A stretch of DNA of 64,000 nt, from assembly GCF_004022705.2 (NCBI RefSeq), contig NZ_RZOY02000007.1, positions 124,001-188,000 of the forward strand. Direction: 5' to 3'. The DNA is from Mesorhizobium sp. M2D.F.Ca.ET.226.01.1.1 (GTDB lineage: Bacteria; Pseudomonadota; Alphaproteobacteria; Rhizobiales; Rhizobiaceae). The notes below the pieces were generated by a model. That model had not been told where the DNA came from, ran no database searches, and was given only the letters and a program-made list of their open reading frames with translations. Positions 55,342-64,000 of the stretch are shown here, one piece after another (positions within the stretch are counted from its first letter, which is position 1; each line of letters starts with the position of its first letter). A program made the position numbers and the translations under genes.

Positions 55342-56235
55342 TCAGTCCGTGACCTGGTTGCCATAGAGCGAGACTGCAAGATCGTGGATGGCGTCCGCCG
55401 TGCGCGGCCCGAAGCCGAGCAGGTAGCCGCCCCACATGCTAATCATCTTGCGGTTCGCGCCTGCCGGCGTCGAGGCGACGGCGGGGTTGGCAAACAGCTC
55501 CTCTTCCGAGATCGGCGGTCCACCGCCCTTCATCGTCAGGATCACATCCGGCTTGGCGCTGACGATCGCCTCGTCCGTCATCCCCTTGTAGCCGGAAAAG
55601 CCCTCGACGGCGTTGACCGCGCCGGCCAGCCTGATGATGCCGTCGGCCGCCGTGTCGCTGCCCGCGGCAAGGATCTTGCCGCCTTGCGTCGACAGCACGA
55701 ACAATACGCGCTTGCGCTCCTTCATCGCAGCCGTCTGCTTTTCGGCCGCCGTCAGCTTCGCGTCCGTCTCCGCGACGAGCTTCTCCGCCTTGGCGTCGAC
55801 CGCCAGCGCCTTGCCGACGACGCGGATCTTTTCGAGGATGCCCTCATGGTTGTAGCGGTCCGGCACCTCGATGAAAGGAACGCTCGACTTCTTCAGCACG
55901 TCGACCGCTTCCTTCGGGCCGCTGCCCTGCAGCGCCAGGATACCGGTCGGATTGACCGACAGCACGCCTTCCGGCGACAGCGCCCGCATATAGCCGACAT
56001 CCGGCAGTTTCGCCGCCGCCTCGGGATAGTTGCTGGTCGAATCGCGGGCGACGAGACGGCCTCCCTCACCAAGCGCATAGACGATCTCGGTGATCGAGCC
56101 ACCGATCGAGGCGATGCGCGAAGTGTCGGAGAAGACGGCTACGCCCTCGTTGGCCCCGGCCGGCGCCGCAGTGACAGCGAGCATAACGCCGAGCATCGGC
56201 GCGAGCGCCGTACGAAAACGGAAAACGATGCGCAT
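55342..56235 (-). CDS. hmuT: haem ABC transporter substrate-binding protein HmuT
   Basis: 297 aa with a signal peptide (PMLGVMLAVTAAPAGA|NEGV). Class III periplasmic-binding features: RIASIGGSITEIVYALGEGG, YPEAAAKLPDVGYMRALSPE and a C-terminal MWGGYLLGFGPRTADAIHDL. It should carry haem from the receptor to HmuUV. Tight spacing to hmuU. Confidence 0.95.
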   Translation of the reverse strand: MRIVFRFRTALAPMLGVMLAVTAAPAGANEGVAVFSDTSRIASIGGSITEIVYALGEGGRLVARDSTSNYPEAAAKLPDVGYMRALSPEGVLSVNPTGILALQGSGPKEAVDVLKKSSVPFIEVPDRYNHEGILEKIRVVGKALAVDAKAEKLVAETDAKLTAAEKQTAAMKERKRVLFVLSTQGGKILAAGSDTAADGIIRLAGAVNAVEGFSGYKGMTDEAIVSAKPDVILTMKGGGPPISEEELFANPAVASTPAGANRKMISMWGGYLLGFGPRTADAIHDLAVSLYGNQVTD

Positions 56236-56246
56236 CGGGTCTTCCC

Positions 56247-57308
56247 TTATGCTGCGGTCGGGCTGGGAATGCGGGGCAGGTTCTCGGCGAGAAAACGCCA
56301 GTCTTCCCGCTCGCCTTCGCCTTCATGACGCTTGCCGAAGAACTGGATGATCATGCCGCCATTGGCGTCATAAGCCTCGAGCGAGGTGACATGGCCGTCC
56401 TTGGTGGGCTTTCGCACTGCCCAGACTTCATGGATGTGATCGGTCCGCAGATGCAGATGGAATATCTCGTCGAGGACGTTGATCCACGGCCCCATCGGCT
56501 TGACCGATCTGATCGGGCCGGAATGGATCTGGATGCAGCCGCGATTTCCCACGAAGCACATGATCGGCATTTCGCCTTCGGCCGCGTGATGGAACATGGC
56601 GCTGACGGCCTCCTTGTCGAGCAGCCACGCATAGTCCTGGCCCACCATGCGCACCGCCTCGCGGCGGCTGAGCTTCAGCGTCTTAAGCATGCCGAAAAAC
56701 TGATGCACGTCGGTGAGCCGGCTCCAGCGATCGCGCAGATCGTCGATCGAGGCGACCGACCTTTGAGCCTCGCCCTCGCCTTCCGCGGCGACTGGGAGGA
56801 TCGCGACGGTCGGTTCCTGGTTCGACGATTCGAGGCACGCCACCAGCTTCTGGTAGGCATAGAGGTTCGATGCCGGCCGCAGATGCACCTTGTGCACCGC
56901 CTCGCCCGCCGCATCGAAGAACTGCAGACTGCGGCGGATCTCGCCATCGTCGCGCTTCTCGACGGCAAAGCCATGGGCCCAGACCTTCGGGAAAATGCGC
57001 AGGTCGATGTTTTCGCCGAGCACCATGGCGTTATGGTTGCCGGTGACGACCTTGTCGTAGACGCCGATCTTTTCGTGCACGGCGCTTTCGTTGCGGGTCA
57101 GCGCCATGACCTCGCCGACCGCTTCGAGGCCGGTCAGCAGATCATTGACACGCGGCTCGACGCGCACCGCGCTGATGCCGCATTGCGCTGCCATAAGTTC
57201 CGCTTCGGAAATGGCCAGTTGCGCCGAGAGATCGCGCTCCCGCATTTTCGGATTTTCTTCTCGCGCCCGCCGGATCTCTTCCGGGGATGGTTTTACGCGC
57301 TGGTCCAT
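56247..57308 (-). CDS. hmuS: haem-degrading/haem-trafficking protein HmuS
   Basis: 353 aa member of the HemS/HmuS family with two structural repeats (GEVMALTRNESAVHEKIGVY; MPIMCFVGNRGCIQIHSGPI; DEIFHLHLRTDHIHEVWAVR). Cytoplasmic haem carrier/degrader. The ATG at 57308 (MDQRVKPSPEEIRRAR) is used. It follows hmuP in the operon. Confidence 0.94.
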   Translation of the reverse strand: MDQRVKPSPEEIRRAREENPKMRERDLSAQLAISEAELMAAQCGISAVRVEPRVNDLLTGLEAVGEVMALTRNESAVHEKIGVYDKVVTGNHNAMVLGENIDLRIFPKVWAHGFAVEKRDDGEIRRSLQFFDAAGEAVHKVHLRPASNLYAYQKLVACLESSNQEPTVAILPVAAEGEGEAQRSVASIDDLRDRWSRLTDVHQFFGMLKTLKLSRREAVRMVGQDYAWLLDKEAVSAMFHHAAEGEMPIMCFVGNRGCIQIHSGPIRSVKPMGPWINVLDEIFHLHLRTDHIHEVWAVRKPTKDGHVTSLEAYDANGGMIIQFFGKRHEGEGEREDWRFLAENLPRIPSPTAA

Positions 57309-57354
57309 GTCGTTCACCTGCAATGCATGATGTCTGCTCGTCCGCCGCTTCGGG

Positions 57355-57561
57355 TCACTTGTTGAGGATCAGCTTGCCCTGGCGGGTGATCTTCAAACGA
57401 TAGAGCGCGCCGTGATGCTCGATGCCGATCTCGTGCTCCCCCTGAAACAGCGTGTTGCTGGAGAGCGTCCTCACCACCATCGGCACCCGTTCATAGCGCA
57501 TCTGCGTGTCGTCCGAACGGCGGACGCGATAGCGGAAGTCATTGGGATTGTGCGTGTTCAT
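57355..57561 (-). CDS. hmuP: haemin uptake protein HmuP (HemP family)
   Basis: 68 aa. The family C-terminus is unmistakable: LFQGEHEIGIEHHGALYRLK then ITRQGKLILNK. In Bradyrhizobium and Sinorhizobium HmuP is a co-activator needed for haem-receptor expression. It is the first gene of the minus-strand hmu operon, next to the IRO-like box. Confidence 0.93.
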   Translation of the reverse strand: MNTHNPNDFRYRVRRSDDTQMRYERVPMVVRTLSSNTLFQGEHEIGIEHHGALYRLKITRQGKLILNK

Positions 57562-57625
57562 CGGGTCGGTCCTTTCCTCTGACGGCCACCTTGGCCGCAG
57601 CCTCGTAAAATGCCGATTCAATTCT

Positions 57626-57640
57626 TGACTCAAATAATCA
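57626..57640. promoter_or_regulatory. IRO-like box between hmuP and the haem receptor
   Basis: TGACTCAAATAATCA is an exact TGA-N9-TCA match. It sits in the divergent promoter region, about 65 bp from hmuP. An inverted copy of part of it (TTGACTCA 57625-57632 / TGAGTCAA 57672-57679) flanks the likely promoter. Predicted RirA operator for both directions. Confidence 0.7.
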
Positions 57641-57760
57641 TGTTTACTAGTCAGTGCATTACCGGACTAAATGAGTCAACATTAACACGCCGGACATGAT
57701 CAAAAATGCGAGCGAGCCACCGGCCAGCCAGCTACGAGCCTGAAAATTTGGAGTTGGGGC

Positions 57761-59977
57761 ATGGAGTTGGTGACTTGGGGACGGACGGGCCTGGCGGGCA
57801 ATAACGCGGGTCCGGGCTTCCGATCGATGGCAAAGGCAATCGGAGCATTGATGGCCGGAGCGGCGGCGATCGCGCTCAGCGCGTTGGCCGCACAAGCTCA
57901 ACAGGCCGCGCAGCCGGCAGCCAGCCAGCCGGCCGGTCAAGCGAAGAAAACCAATGAGAAGGCTTCCGGCGACGAAACCCTTCTCGATAAGATCCTCGTC
58001 ATCAGCCGCACCGGCGAAACGGCTATCCAGTCGCTGGCCTCGACCAGCCATGTCGACAAGGAACAGCTCGACCGCCGCATGGCGACGACGCCCCACGAAA
58101 TGCTGCTCGGCGTGCCAGGTGTCGCCGTCCAGGCCGACGCGCGCCGCGTCAGCTCCAGCATCAACATCCGCGGCCTGCAGGATTTCGGCCGCGTCGCGGT
58201 GATTGTCGACGGAGCCCGGCAGGATTTCCAGCGCTCCGACCACGGCACCCAGTCGACCTTCTATGTCGACCCCGAGCTCATCAAGTCGGTCGACGTCATC
58301 CGCGGGCCGGTCGCCAACACTTACGGCTCCGGCGCCATCGGCGGCGTCGTCTTCTTCGACACCAAGGACGCAGCCGATTTCCTCAGGCCGGAGGAGACCT
58401 GGGCCGGCTCGCTGACCGGGCGCTATGAAAGCAACGGCAAGGGCTGGACCACCAGCGCCACCGGCGCCTACCGGATCAACGACAACTCGGATGTTCTCGG
58501 CAACATCGTCTACCGCGACTACGGCGACTACAAGAACGGCAGCGGCGACACCGTTGCCGGCACCGGGTTCGATGTGCTGAGCGGCATGCTCAAGACCACT
58601 ATACGCACGACCGAAAACAGCGAATTGAAGCTCGGCTGGGTCGGCTCGAAGGACGGCTGGATCGAGACCAGCGGCAGCGTGCCTGCCAACGACGTTGATC
58701 TCAAGTCGAACACCTTCACCGCCCGCTACAACATCACCGATGACGCCAAGAGTTGGCTCGACCTCCACATCAACGCCTCCTACAACAAGACCAATCTCGA
58801 CCTGACGACGCTGATCCCGCAGAAGCGTTTCGATCCCTCCACCGGCCTGCCGGTGGTGCTGCCGGCCGGTTCGCTGTCCACCTTCGATGTCGGCACGACC
58901 GGCATCGACATCTGGAACACGTCGCGTTTCGAGACGGCGAGCGTCGCGCATGAGCTGACCTATGGCGGCGACTGGATCGGGGACAATGTCGAGACCGGCG
59001 GCAGCGCCGGCGGCGACAGCTTCTATACGCCGTCGGGCAAGCGCAACGTCTCCGGCGCCTACATGGAGGACAAGCTGACCTGGGAATGGCTCGAGGTCAT
59101 CGGCGGCCTGCGCTACGACAATTACAGCCTCAAGGATTCCAAGAACGAGACATCCGGCGACCGGGTATCGCCGCGCATCACCGTCGGTGTCTCGCCCTTT
59201 GAAACCGTCGGCCTGGCCGGCCTGCAATTCTATGGCACCTATGCCGAAGGCTATCGCTCGCCCTCGCTGACCGAGACGCTGATCAGCGGCAACCATCCGG
59301 CCGGCGTCAGCTTTCCGTTCCTGCCCAACCCGAACCTCAAGCCCGAGACCGGCAAGACCGTCGAGTTCGGCGTCAACTACAAGCAGAACGACATCATCGA
59401 GGCGGGCGACGCGCTGCGGCTCAAGGCCGCCTATTTCAACAACAATGTCGACGACTACATCGACGGCGTGACGCCCTCGCCCTTCGACCCGACCAGCGGC
59501 TGCCCGTTCGGCCCGGGCATTCCGATCTGCTTCCAGTACCAGAACTTCGCCAAGGCCAAGATCAATGGCTTCGAGCTGGAAAGCGTCTACGGCGCCGGCT
59601 GGGGCTATGCCGGCCTGTCGGCCTCGATCATCAACGGCCACACCATCTCCTATGAGGGTGTGCACGCCGATCTGGCCACCATCCCTTCCTCGCAGGTGAC
59701 GGCCCAGCTCGGCCTGCGCTTCCTCGAGGACAAGCTGACCGTCGGCGGCGAGGTGCAATACAACGGCAAGCCCAAGGGCAATCCGGTGGCCAAGGACTTC
59801 ACCCTGGTCAACGCTTTCGCCAGCTACCAGGCGACCGACAATCTCAAGCTCGACTTCCGCGCCGACAATCTGTTCGACGTCAAATACAACAACCCGCTCA
59901 ACGGCAGCACGACCGCCGTCCTCTACGAACCCGGCGTCACACTGAAGCTGGCGGCAACCATGCGCTTTGGGGGCTAA
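57761..59977 (+). CDS. hmuR: TonB-dependent haem receptor (HmuR/ShmR type)
   Basis: 738 aa from ATG 57761 (GGAG site upstream) or 716 aa from 57827. Signal region MAKAIGALMAGAAAIALSAL, TonB-box-like DETLLDKILVISRTGE, plug domain (HVDKEQLDRRMATTPHEMLL; RGLQDFGRVAVIVDGARQDF), 22-strand barrel, terminal Phe near the end (LAATMRFGG). The haem-receptor hallmarks YAEGYRSPSLTE and LPNPNLKPETGKTVEFG (FRAP/NPNL boxes) are present. Confidence 0.94.
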   Translation: MELVTWGRTGLAGNNAGPGFRSMAKAIGALMAGAAAIALSALAAQAQQAAQPAASQPAGQAKKTNEKASGDETLLDKILVISRTGETAIQSLASTSHVDKEQLDRRMATTPHEMLLGVPGVAVQADARRVSSSINIRGLQDFGRVAVIVDGARQDFQRSDHGTQSTFYVDPELIKSVDVIRGPVANTYGSGAIGGVVFFDTKDAADFLRPEETWAGSLTGRYESNGKGWTTSATGAYRINDNSDVLGNIVYRDYGDYKNGSGDTVAGTGFDVLSGMLKTTIRTTENSELKLGWVGSKDGWIETSGSVPANDVDLKSNTFTARYNITDDAKSWLDLHINASYNKTNLDLTTLIPQKRFDPSTGLPVVLPAGSLSTFDVGTTGIDIWNTSRFETASVAHELTYGGDWIGDNVETGGSAGGDSFYTPSGKRNVSGAYMEDKLTWEWLEVIGGLRYDNYSLKDSKNETSGDRVSPRITVGVSPFETVGLAGLQFYGTYAEGYRSPSLTETLISGNHPAGVSFPFLPNPNLKPETGKTVEFGVNYKQNDIIEAGDALRLKAAYFNNNVDDYIDGVTPSPFDPTSGCPFGPGIPICFQYQNFAKAKINGFELESVYGAGWGYAGLSASIINGHTISYEGVHADLATIPSSQVTAQLGLRFLEDKLTVGGEVQYNGKPKGNPVAKDFTLVNAFASYQATDNLKLDFRADNLFDVKYNNPLNGSTTAVLYEPGVTLKLAATMRFGG

Positions 59978-59980
59978 GGG

Positions 59981-60407
59981 ATGAAAAGCTCGACGACACC
60001 GCTTCGCCTCTTGACCTCGGTGCTGGCGATGTCCGGCGTGGGCCCAGTCCGCGCCGGCTCCGGCACTCAGTCTTGAGCTCAATGCCGCGCAGCCTTCCTA
60101 AAAAGGCTGCCGGCTGACCTTCGTCGTCAACAACGCGCTCGGCGCCGACCTGTCCAAGGCGGCTTTCGAGATCGCGTCGTTCAACGCGGCCGGCGTCGTC
60201 GACCGCCTCACCGTGCTCGATTTCAAGGACCTGCCGGCCGGCAGGACCAAAGTCACGCGCTTCGACCTTGCCGGGGCCGACTGCGGCAAGCTCAGCCGCG
60301 TTCTGATCAACAGCGCCACCGAATGCGCCGGCACCGGCGTCGAGCCGGCGGCCTGCATGCGAGCGTTGAAGACCTCGACGAAGACCGGCATCGCTTTCGG
60401 GGTCTGA
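59981..60407 (+). pseudogene. broken secreted-protein gene downstream of the haem receptor
   Basis: ATG 59981 gives a good signal peptide (MKSSTTPLRLLTSVLAMSGV) but the frame hits a stop after VRAGSGTQS. The mature sequence continues in another frame (APALSLELNAAQPS), which is itself cut by a TAA where a Glu codon is expected, and then continues KGCRLTFVVNNALGADLSKA to a stop at 60405-60407 (IAFGV). So one frameshift and one nonsense change. Intact versions of this small exported protein with Cys pairs accompany haem receptor/tonB genes in related rhizobia, as far as I recall. Confidence 0.75.
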
Positions 60408-60546
60408 ACCGGCCGTGGGGATGGAGCCGGCACTAGCGCGCAACGCTGTCTTCTGGCCTTTGCCAGGGATCCGTATCACGAAGCTTGCGGCAAGCGATCT
60501 TGATTTGACAATTTCCCGCTTGTCGCGGCAGTTTCCGCCCCGCGCC

Positions 60547-61488
60547 ATGCAGGACACCAGCGACATCCCGGATACCGACAGCGTTTTGACGGCGGCTCCC
60601 AGCGAGGCGCTGGCCGGACCACGCCCGCGCGGCGAACATGGCAAGTGGACGATGGCGATTGCCGCCTCATGCCTGGTCCACGGCGCGGTGGCCGCGGCCT
60701 TCCTGATCTCGCCGGGTTCGAAGGCCAATCTCCCGGATCCGACGCAGGCGGAAGGCAGCGACCGATCCGGCGCCAACGTTGCCGGCAGTGCCCTCGACCC
60801 TGAGCAGCAGTCGATCAACGTCGCCTTGGTGCCGCCTCGCCGGCCGCCGGCGAAACCGACGCCACCAGCCGAAGCGGCACCGCCGGCTGAAAAGACGCCG
60901 CCGGTCGAAGCGGCAAAAACACCAGCCGAGCCCAACAAACCCGCGGTCGATCCGGACATAATCGTTGCCGACGCGCCTCGGAACGACTCTGACAGCGTCG
61001 CGCCGGGCGCGAAGCCGACTGAGGCTGCCCCTGCTCAACAGCAGCAAAGCGCCAGCCATCCGCCGACGCCGGCACAGCCGCCGGTCCCCGCCGCAAGGCC
61101 GGCGGCCGCCAACCCGCTGACGGCTGAAAAGAGCGGCGCCGCGGATGGTCAAACCCGGTCCGAGCCGACGGTCAGCAAAGGCAAGAGGCAGAACGAGGCG
61201 GGCACCAAGGCGGAAGACAATTACCGCAGCGATGTGATCCGGAAGCTCGGCCGTGTCTACCGGGCCGTCCCGCCTTCGCTGCAGGCGTCGGCACGCAGCA
61301 ACACGGTCGTCACTTTCGTCATCGGCAAACAGGGCACCATAGACGAGCTGCGTATCGTCGAAAGCTCAGGTTCGGACACTTTCGATCAGATCGTCCTTGG
61401 CTTCGTGCGCAAGGCGGCGCCCTTCCCTCCCATCCCGGCGAAGATCGGAAACCGCCTGGAATTCACCGGTGCGATCGGCCCGTTTTGA
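60547..61488 (+). CDS. tonB: energy transducer TonB
   Basis: 313 aa. One N-terminal membrane helix (WTMAIAASCLVHGAVAAAFL), a long Pro/Ala/Glu periplasmic spacer (PPRRPPAKPTPPAEAAPPAE) and the C-terminal TonB domain (IRKLGRVYRAVPPSLQASAR; VVTFVIGKQGTIDELRIVES; KAAPFPPIP). It would energise the adjacent haem receptor. Start at MQDTSDIPD (60547) is assumed; no clear ribosome-binding site. A TTGACA-like sequence lies upstream. Confidence 0.88.
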   Translation: MQDTSDIPDTDSVLTAAPSEALAGPRPRGEHGKWTMAIAASCLVHGAVAAAFLISPGSKANLPDPTQAEGSDRSGANVAGSALDPEQQSINVALVPPRRPPAKPTPPAEAAPPAEKTPPVEAAKTPAEPNKPAVDPDIIVADAPRNDSDSVAPGAKPTEAAPAQQQQSASHPPTPAQPPVPAARPAAANPLTAEKSGAADGQTRSEPTVSKGKRQNEAGTKAEDNYRSDVIRKLGRVYRAVPPSLQASARSNTVVTFVIGKQGTIDELRIVESSGSDTFDQIVLGFVRKAAPFPPIPAKIGNRLEFTGAIGPF

Positions 61489-61541
61489 AAGCCCCCGCCC
61501 CCAAATCATCACCCTCGACTCGCCATTTCGAAAGGAACCTG

Positions 61542-61856
61542 ATGTTCATCGCCATGAACCGCTTCAAGGTCCAGAACGGCTCGGAAGAAGCCTTCGAGGA
61601 CGTCTGGAAGAATCGCGATTCCAGCCTCTCCGAAATGCATGGCTTCAAGGAATTCCACCTGCTGCGCGGTCCTGTGAACGAGAGCGAGGGCTACACGCTC
61701 TTCGCCTCGCATACCGTCTGGGCAAGCCAGGACGATTTCGTCGCATGGACCAAGTCGGAGAATTTCCGCGCCGCCCATCGCAATGCCGGCGGCTCGAAAG
61801 TTCACTATCTCGGCCATCCGCAATTCGAGGGCTTTTCGGTCGTGGAAGGCGCCTGA
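61542..61856 (+). CDS. hmuQ: IsdG/HmuQ-type haem-degrading monooxygenase
   Basis: 104 aa antibiotic-biosynthesis-monooxygenase fold. The IsdG catalytic triad is in place: Asn6 (FIAMNRFKV), Trp69 (DDFVAWTKS) and His79 (FRAAHRNA), with the ten-residue Trp-His spacing of IsdG. Ribosome-binding site AAAGGAAC. In Bradyrhizobium japonicum HmuQ opens haem to release iron; the position after tonB supports this. Confidence 0.9.
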   Translation: MFIAMNRFKVQNGSEEAFEDVWKNRDSSLSEMHGFKEFHLLRGPVNESEGYTLFASHTVWASQDDFVAWTKSENFRAAHRNAGGSKVHYLGHPQFEGFSVVEGA

Positions 61857-61891
61857 AACGCGCCTTTCGATAGATCGTTTTTGCCCTGCGC

Positions 61892-64000
61892 CTAAGCTGC
61901 GGCAAGCAAGCTGGCGTTGCCTCCCGCCGCCGTCGTGTCGACGCAGACCGCGCGCTCATGCGCGTAAGCCGCCGGGTTCAGCACTTCGCTGACCAGCGGC
62001 ACGATCGGCCCGGCGCGGTCGGCGATCACCTTGCGCACGATGCGCGCCGCTTCCGGCGTGCCGGAGAAGGCGACGACGTCGACTTTCAGCGAGCGCGCCT
62101 CGACCGGGTCGGGCCGGCCGTCGATCGCCGCCAGCGGCAGGCCCTTGCCGGTCAGCGCCGACAGGGCCGCCGGCGCGGCGGGCGCCACCGCCAGCACCGC
62201 ATTGCCGGCCGCGAGGGCCTGGATCGTCTGGGCAAGCAGCGTCTCAGCGTCCGGGCCAAGGCAAAGCACCCGGCCGCGCGGCGCTAACGACAGCGTGTTA
62301 GCCTCGCCCGTCGGTCCCGGCAGGTCGACCTGGCCGAAATCGAGGCTGGCAGCGGCAGCGATCGCCGCAGCACCCTTGCCGCGCAGATGCTTTCTCAGGA
62401 TCGCGACGCGATCAGGACGCGTCGACCAGCCGCCCAGCGTCGGATCCGGCAGATTGTCGGCAAGCTCGGTCGCGGTGACCTTGTGGCCGTCGCCGACGTC
62501 CGTGCCGGCTTCCGGCCCCTTGCGGAAGCGGCGCAGATAATGCGGTCCGCCAGCCTTCGGCCCGGTGCCCGACAACCCCTCGCCGCCGAAAGGCTGCGAG
62601 CCCACGACAGCGCCAATCTGGTTGCGGTTGACATAAATGTTGCCGGCATGAATGCCGTCGACGAAATGCTGGACGCGCCCCTCGATGCGGGTGTGCAGGC
62701 CGAAGGTGAGGCCATAGCCTTTGCGGTTGATGGCGGCGATCACCTGGTCGATTTCGTCGGCGTCGAAGGTCGCGACATGCAGCACGGGGCCGAACACCTC
62801 GCGCTCCATCTCCTCGATGCCTTTGACGCGGAAGACATGCGGCGCGACAAAGCGGCCATTCTTCGGCGCTTCCAGCTTGGCGATCAGCCGTCCCTCCTGT
62901 CCCTTCTTCTTGCAGTATTCGCTGATCGCACTTTGAGCCTCGTCGTCAATGACCGGGCCGACATCGGTCGAGATCAGCCACGGATTGCCGACGTTGAGCG
63001 CTTCCATCGCACCCTTCAGCATCTCCAGCATCTTCTTCTCGACATCCTTCTGTACGTAGAGCACGCGCAATGCCGAGCAGCGCTGGCCGGCACTCTGGAA
63101 GGCCGAGGCGAGAATGTCGCGCACCGCCTGCTCCGGCAGCGCGGTGGAATCGACGATCATGGCGTTGAGCCCGCCGGTCTCGGCGATCAGCATGGCGTCC
63201 GGCGCCGCCGTCTCGGCCAGTTGCTTTTCGATCAGCTTGGCGACCTCGGTCGAACCGGTGAAGCACACCCCTGCAATGCGCGGGTCGGCGGTGAGCGGCG
63301 CGCCGACCGTCGGCCCGTCGCCCGGCAGAAGCTGGATGACATCCTCCGGCACGCCGGCCTCGCGCAGCATTTCCACGGCGCGGAAGGCAATCAGCGGCGT
63401 CTGCTCGGCAGGCTTGGCGATCACCGAGTTGCCGGTGACCAGTGCCGCGGCGATCTGGCCGGTGAAGATCGCCAGCGGGAAATTCCATGGCGAGATGCAT
63501 ACGATGGCGCCGCGCGCCTCGGTGCCGGCTTCCGCATTGGCCGCCTCGGCCGCGTAGTAGCGCAGGAAGTCGACCGCTTCGCGCACTTCGGCCACACCGT
63601 CGGCCAGCGACTTGCCGGCCTCGCGCGTCGCCAAGGCGAAGAACTCAGGCGCGTTGGCCTCGTAGAGATCGGCGGCGCGGTTGAGGATCGCGGCGCGCTC
63701 GGTGACCGGGCGCTTCGCCCAGGCCGGCTGTGCCTCGACCGCGATGCGCACGGCGGTTGCCACCTGCTTGGTTGCGGCCTCATGCACGGTGCCCACGACC
63801 TCGTCCGGTTTCGCCGGATTGACGATCTGGCGCGGCTTGCCGTAGCCGGCGGCGCGCGTGACCGGCTTGGCGTGCCAGCGGTCCGCTCCGGCGAACTCCG
63901 CCCTTGCTTTGTCCAGGGCCGCAAGCGTCACCGGATCGGTGATGTCAAAGCCCCTGGAATTGCGGCGTCCGGCGCCGAAGATCGCGGCGGGACGCGCGAT
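61892..64000 (-). CDS. putA: bifunctional proline dehydrogenase/1-pyrroline-5-carboxylate dehydrogenase PutA (partial, 5' end outside)
   Basis: 703 codons visible, all in one frame to the window edge (IARPAAIFGAGRRNSRGF at the first codons seen). This part carries the ALDH domain: EARGAIVCISPWNFPLAIFT, GNSVIAKPAEQTPLIAFRAV, the catalytic Glu in LIAETGGLNAMIVD and Cys in FQSAGQRCSALRVL, then the C-terminal domain of long PutA proteins. The proline dehydrogenase and DNA-binding parts lie beyond 64000. A start at 63931 (GTG) is not the true start. Confidence 0.95.
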   Translation of the reverse strand: MARPAAIFGAGRRNSRGFDITDPVTLAALDKARAEFAGADRWHAKPVTRAAGYGKPRQIVNPAKPDEVVGTVHEAATKQVATAVRIAVEAQPAWAKRPVTERAAILNRAADLYEANAPEFFALATREAGKSLADGVAEVREAVDFLRYYAAEAANAEAGTEARGAIVCISPWNFPLAIFTGQIAAALVTGNSVIAKPAEQTPLIAFRAVEMLREAGVPEDVIQLLPGDGPTVGAPLTADPRIAGVCFTGSTEVAKLIEKQLAETAAPDAMLIAETGGLNAMIVDSTALPEQAVRDILASAFQSAGQRCSALRVLYVQKDVEKKMLEMLKGAMEALNVGNPWLISTDVGPVIDDEAQSAISEYCKKKGQEGRLIAKLEAPKNGRFVAPHVFRVKGIEEMEREVFGPVLHVATFDADEIDQVIAAINRKGYGLTFGLHTRIEGRVQHFVDGIHAGNIYVNRNQIGAVVGSQPFGGEGLSGTGPKAGGPHYLRRFRKGPEAGTDVGDGHKVTATELADNLPDPTLGGWSTRPDRVAILRKHLRGKGAAAIAAAASLDFGQVDLPGPTGEANTLSLAPRGRVLCLGPDAETLLAQTIQALAAGNAVLAVAPAAPAALSALTGKGLPLAAIDGRPDPVEARSLKVDVVAFSGTPEAARIVRKVIADRAGPIVPLVSEVLNPAAYAHERAVCVDTTAAGGNASLLAAA

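Noticed and set aside
57659..60082. 807-codon minus-strand frame opposite the haem receptor
   Set aside because: Antisense shadow; the plus strand has signal peptide, plug and barrel motifs.

Overview
The window looks like chromosome of a high-GC alphaproteobacterium in the Hyphomicrobiales, most likely Mesorhizobium or a close relative. The evidence is the gene order dgt-argS-SPOR-nagZ-(scpA), the order methyltransferase-tolC-popZ-valS, an ExoR homologue, RirA-type iron control with TGA-N9-TCA boxes, and a complete rhizobial hmu haem locus. This is inferred from protein resemblance and synteny read by eye; no database was searched.

Layout. 1-20.4 kb is core: nagZ, a giant SPOR protein, argS, dgt, erpA, xthA, exoR overlapping ilvD, a FadL-type porin, valS, a PopZ/DUF2497 protein, tolC and a PCMT-family methyltransferase. 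tRNA-Cys (20463) and tRNA-Asn (21192) follow. From 21.3 to 27.3 kb, immediately after tRNA-Asn, lies a sparse accessory region of very small genes (RMF-like, XRE, Zn-ribbon-like, DUF1059, a broken DUF6894, and others), decayed reading frames and repeated non-coding units, with no integrase visible.

27.3-36.4 kb holds a sarcosine-oxidase-gamma-like gene with a DHDPS-family aldolase, an EmrAB-type efflux pump, a cupin, a carboxymuconolactone decarboxylase, two SRPBCC proteins, cutC, a GNAT enzyme and an acyltransferase-3. 36.5-40.3 kb is a three-subunit molybdenum hydroxylase operon with a long G-rich inverted repeat between two subunits. Divergent from it is a FIST (NosP-like) plus hybrid histidine kinase (NahK-like) pair, an AT-rich Imm26-like orphan and a convergent NarL/FixJ response regulator.

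44.6-52.8 kb carries an FAA hydrolase/maleylacetoacetate isomerase/DUF4262 operon, a zinc alcohol dehydrogenase, a divergent EamA transporter/MocR pair, a MaoC hydratase, a phasin and a DUF445 membrane protein. 53-61.9 kb is the iron/haem module: rirA, hmuVUTS-hmuP on the minus strand, and the TonB-dependent receptor, a broken secreted-protein gene, tonB and an IsdG/HmuQ-type haem monooxygenase on the plus strand. IRO-like boxes lie before rirA and between hmuP and the receptor. The window ends inside putA.

Most unusual: the composite non-coding repeat units and tiny-gene region after tRNA-Asn, the putative nitric-oxide-sensing FIST/kinase/regulator group with an orphan immunity-like gene inserted, the G-rich inverted repeat inside the hydroxylase operon, and the doubly broken gene inside the haem cluster.
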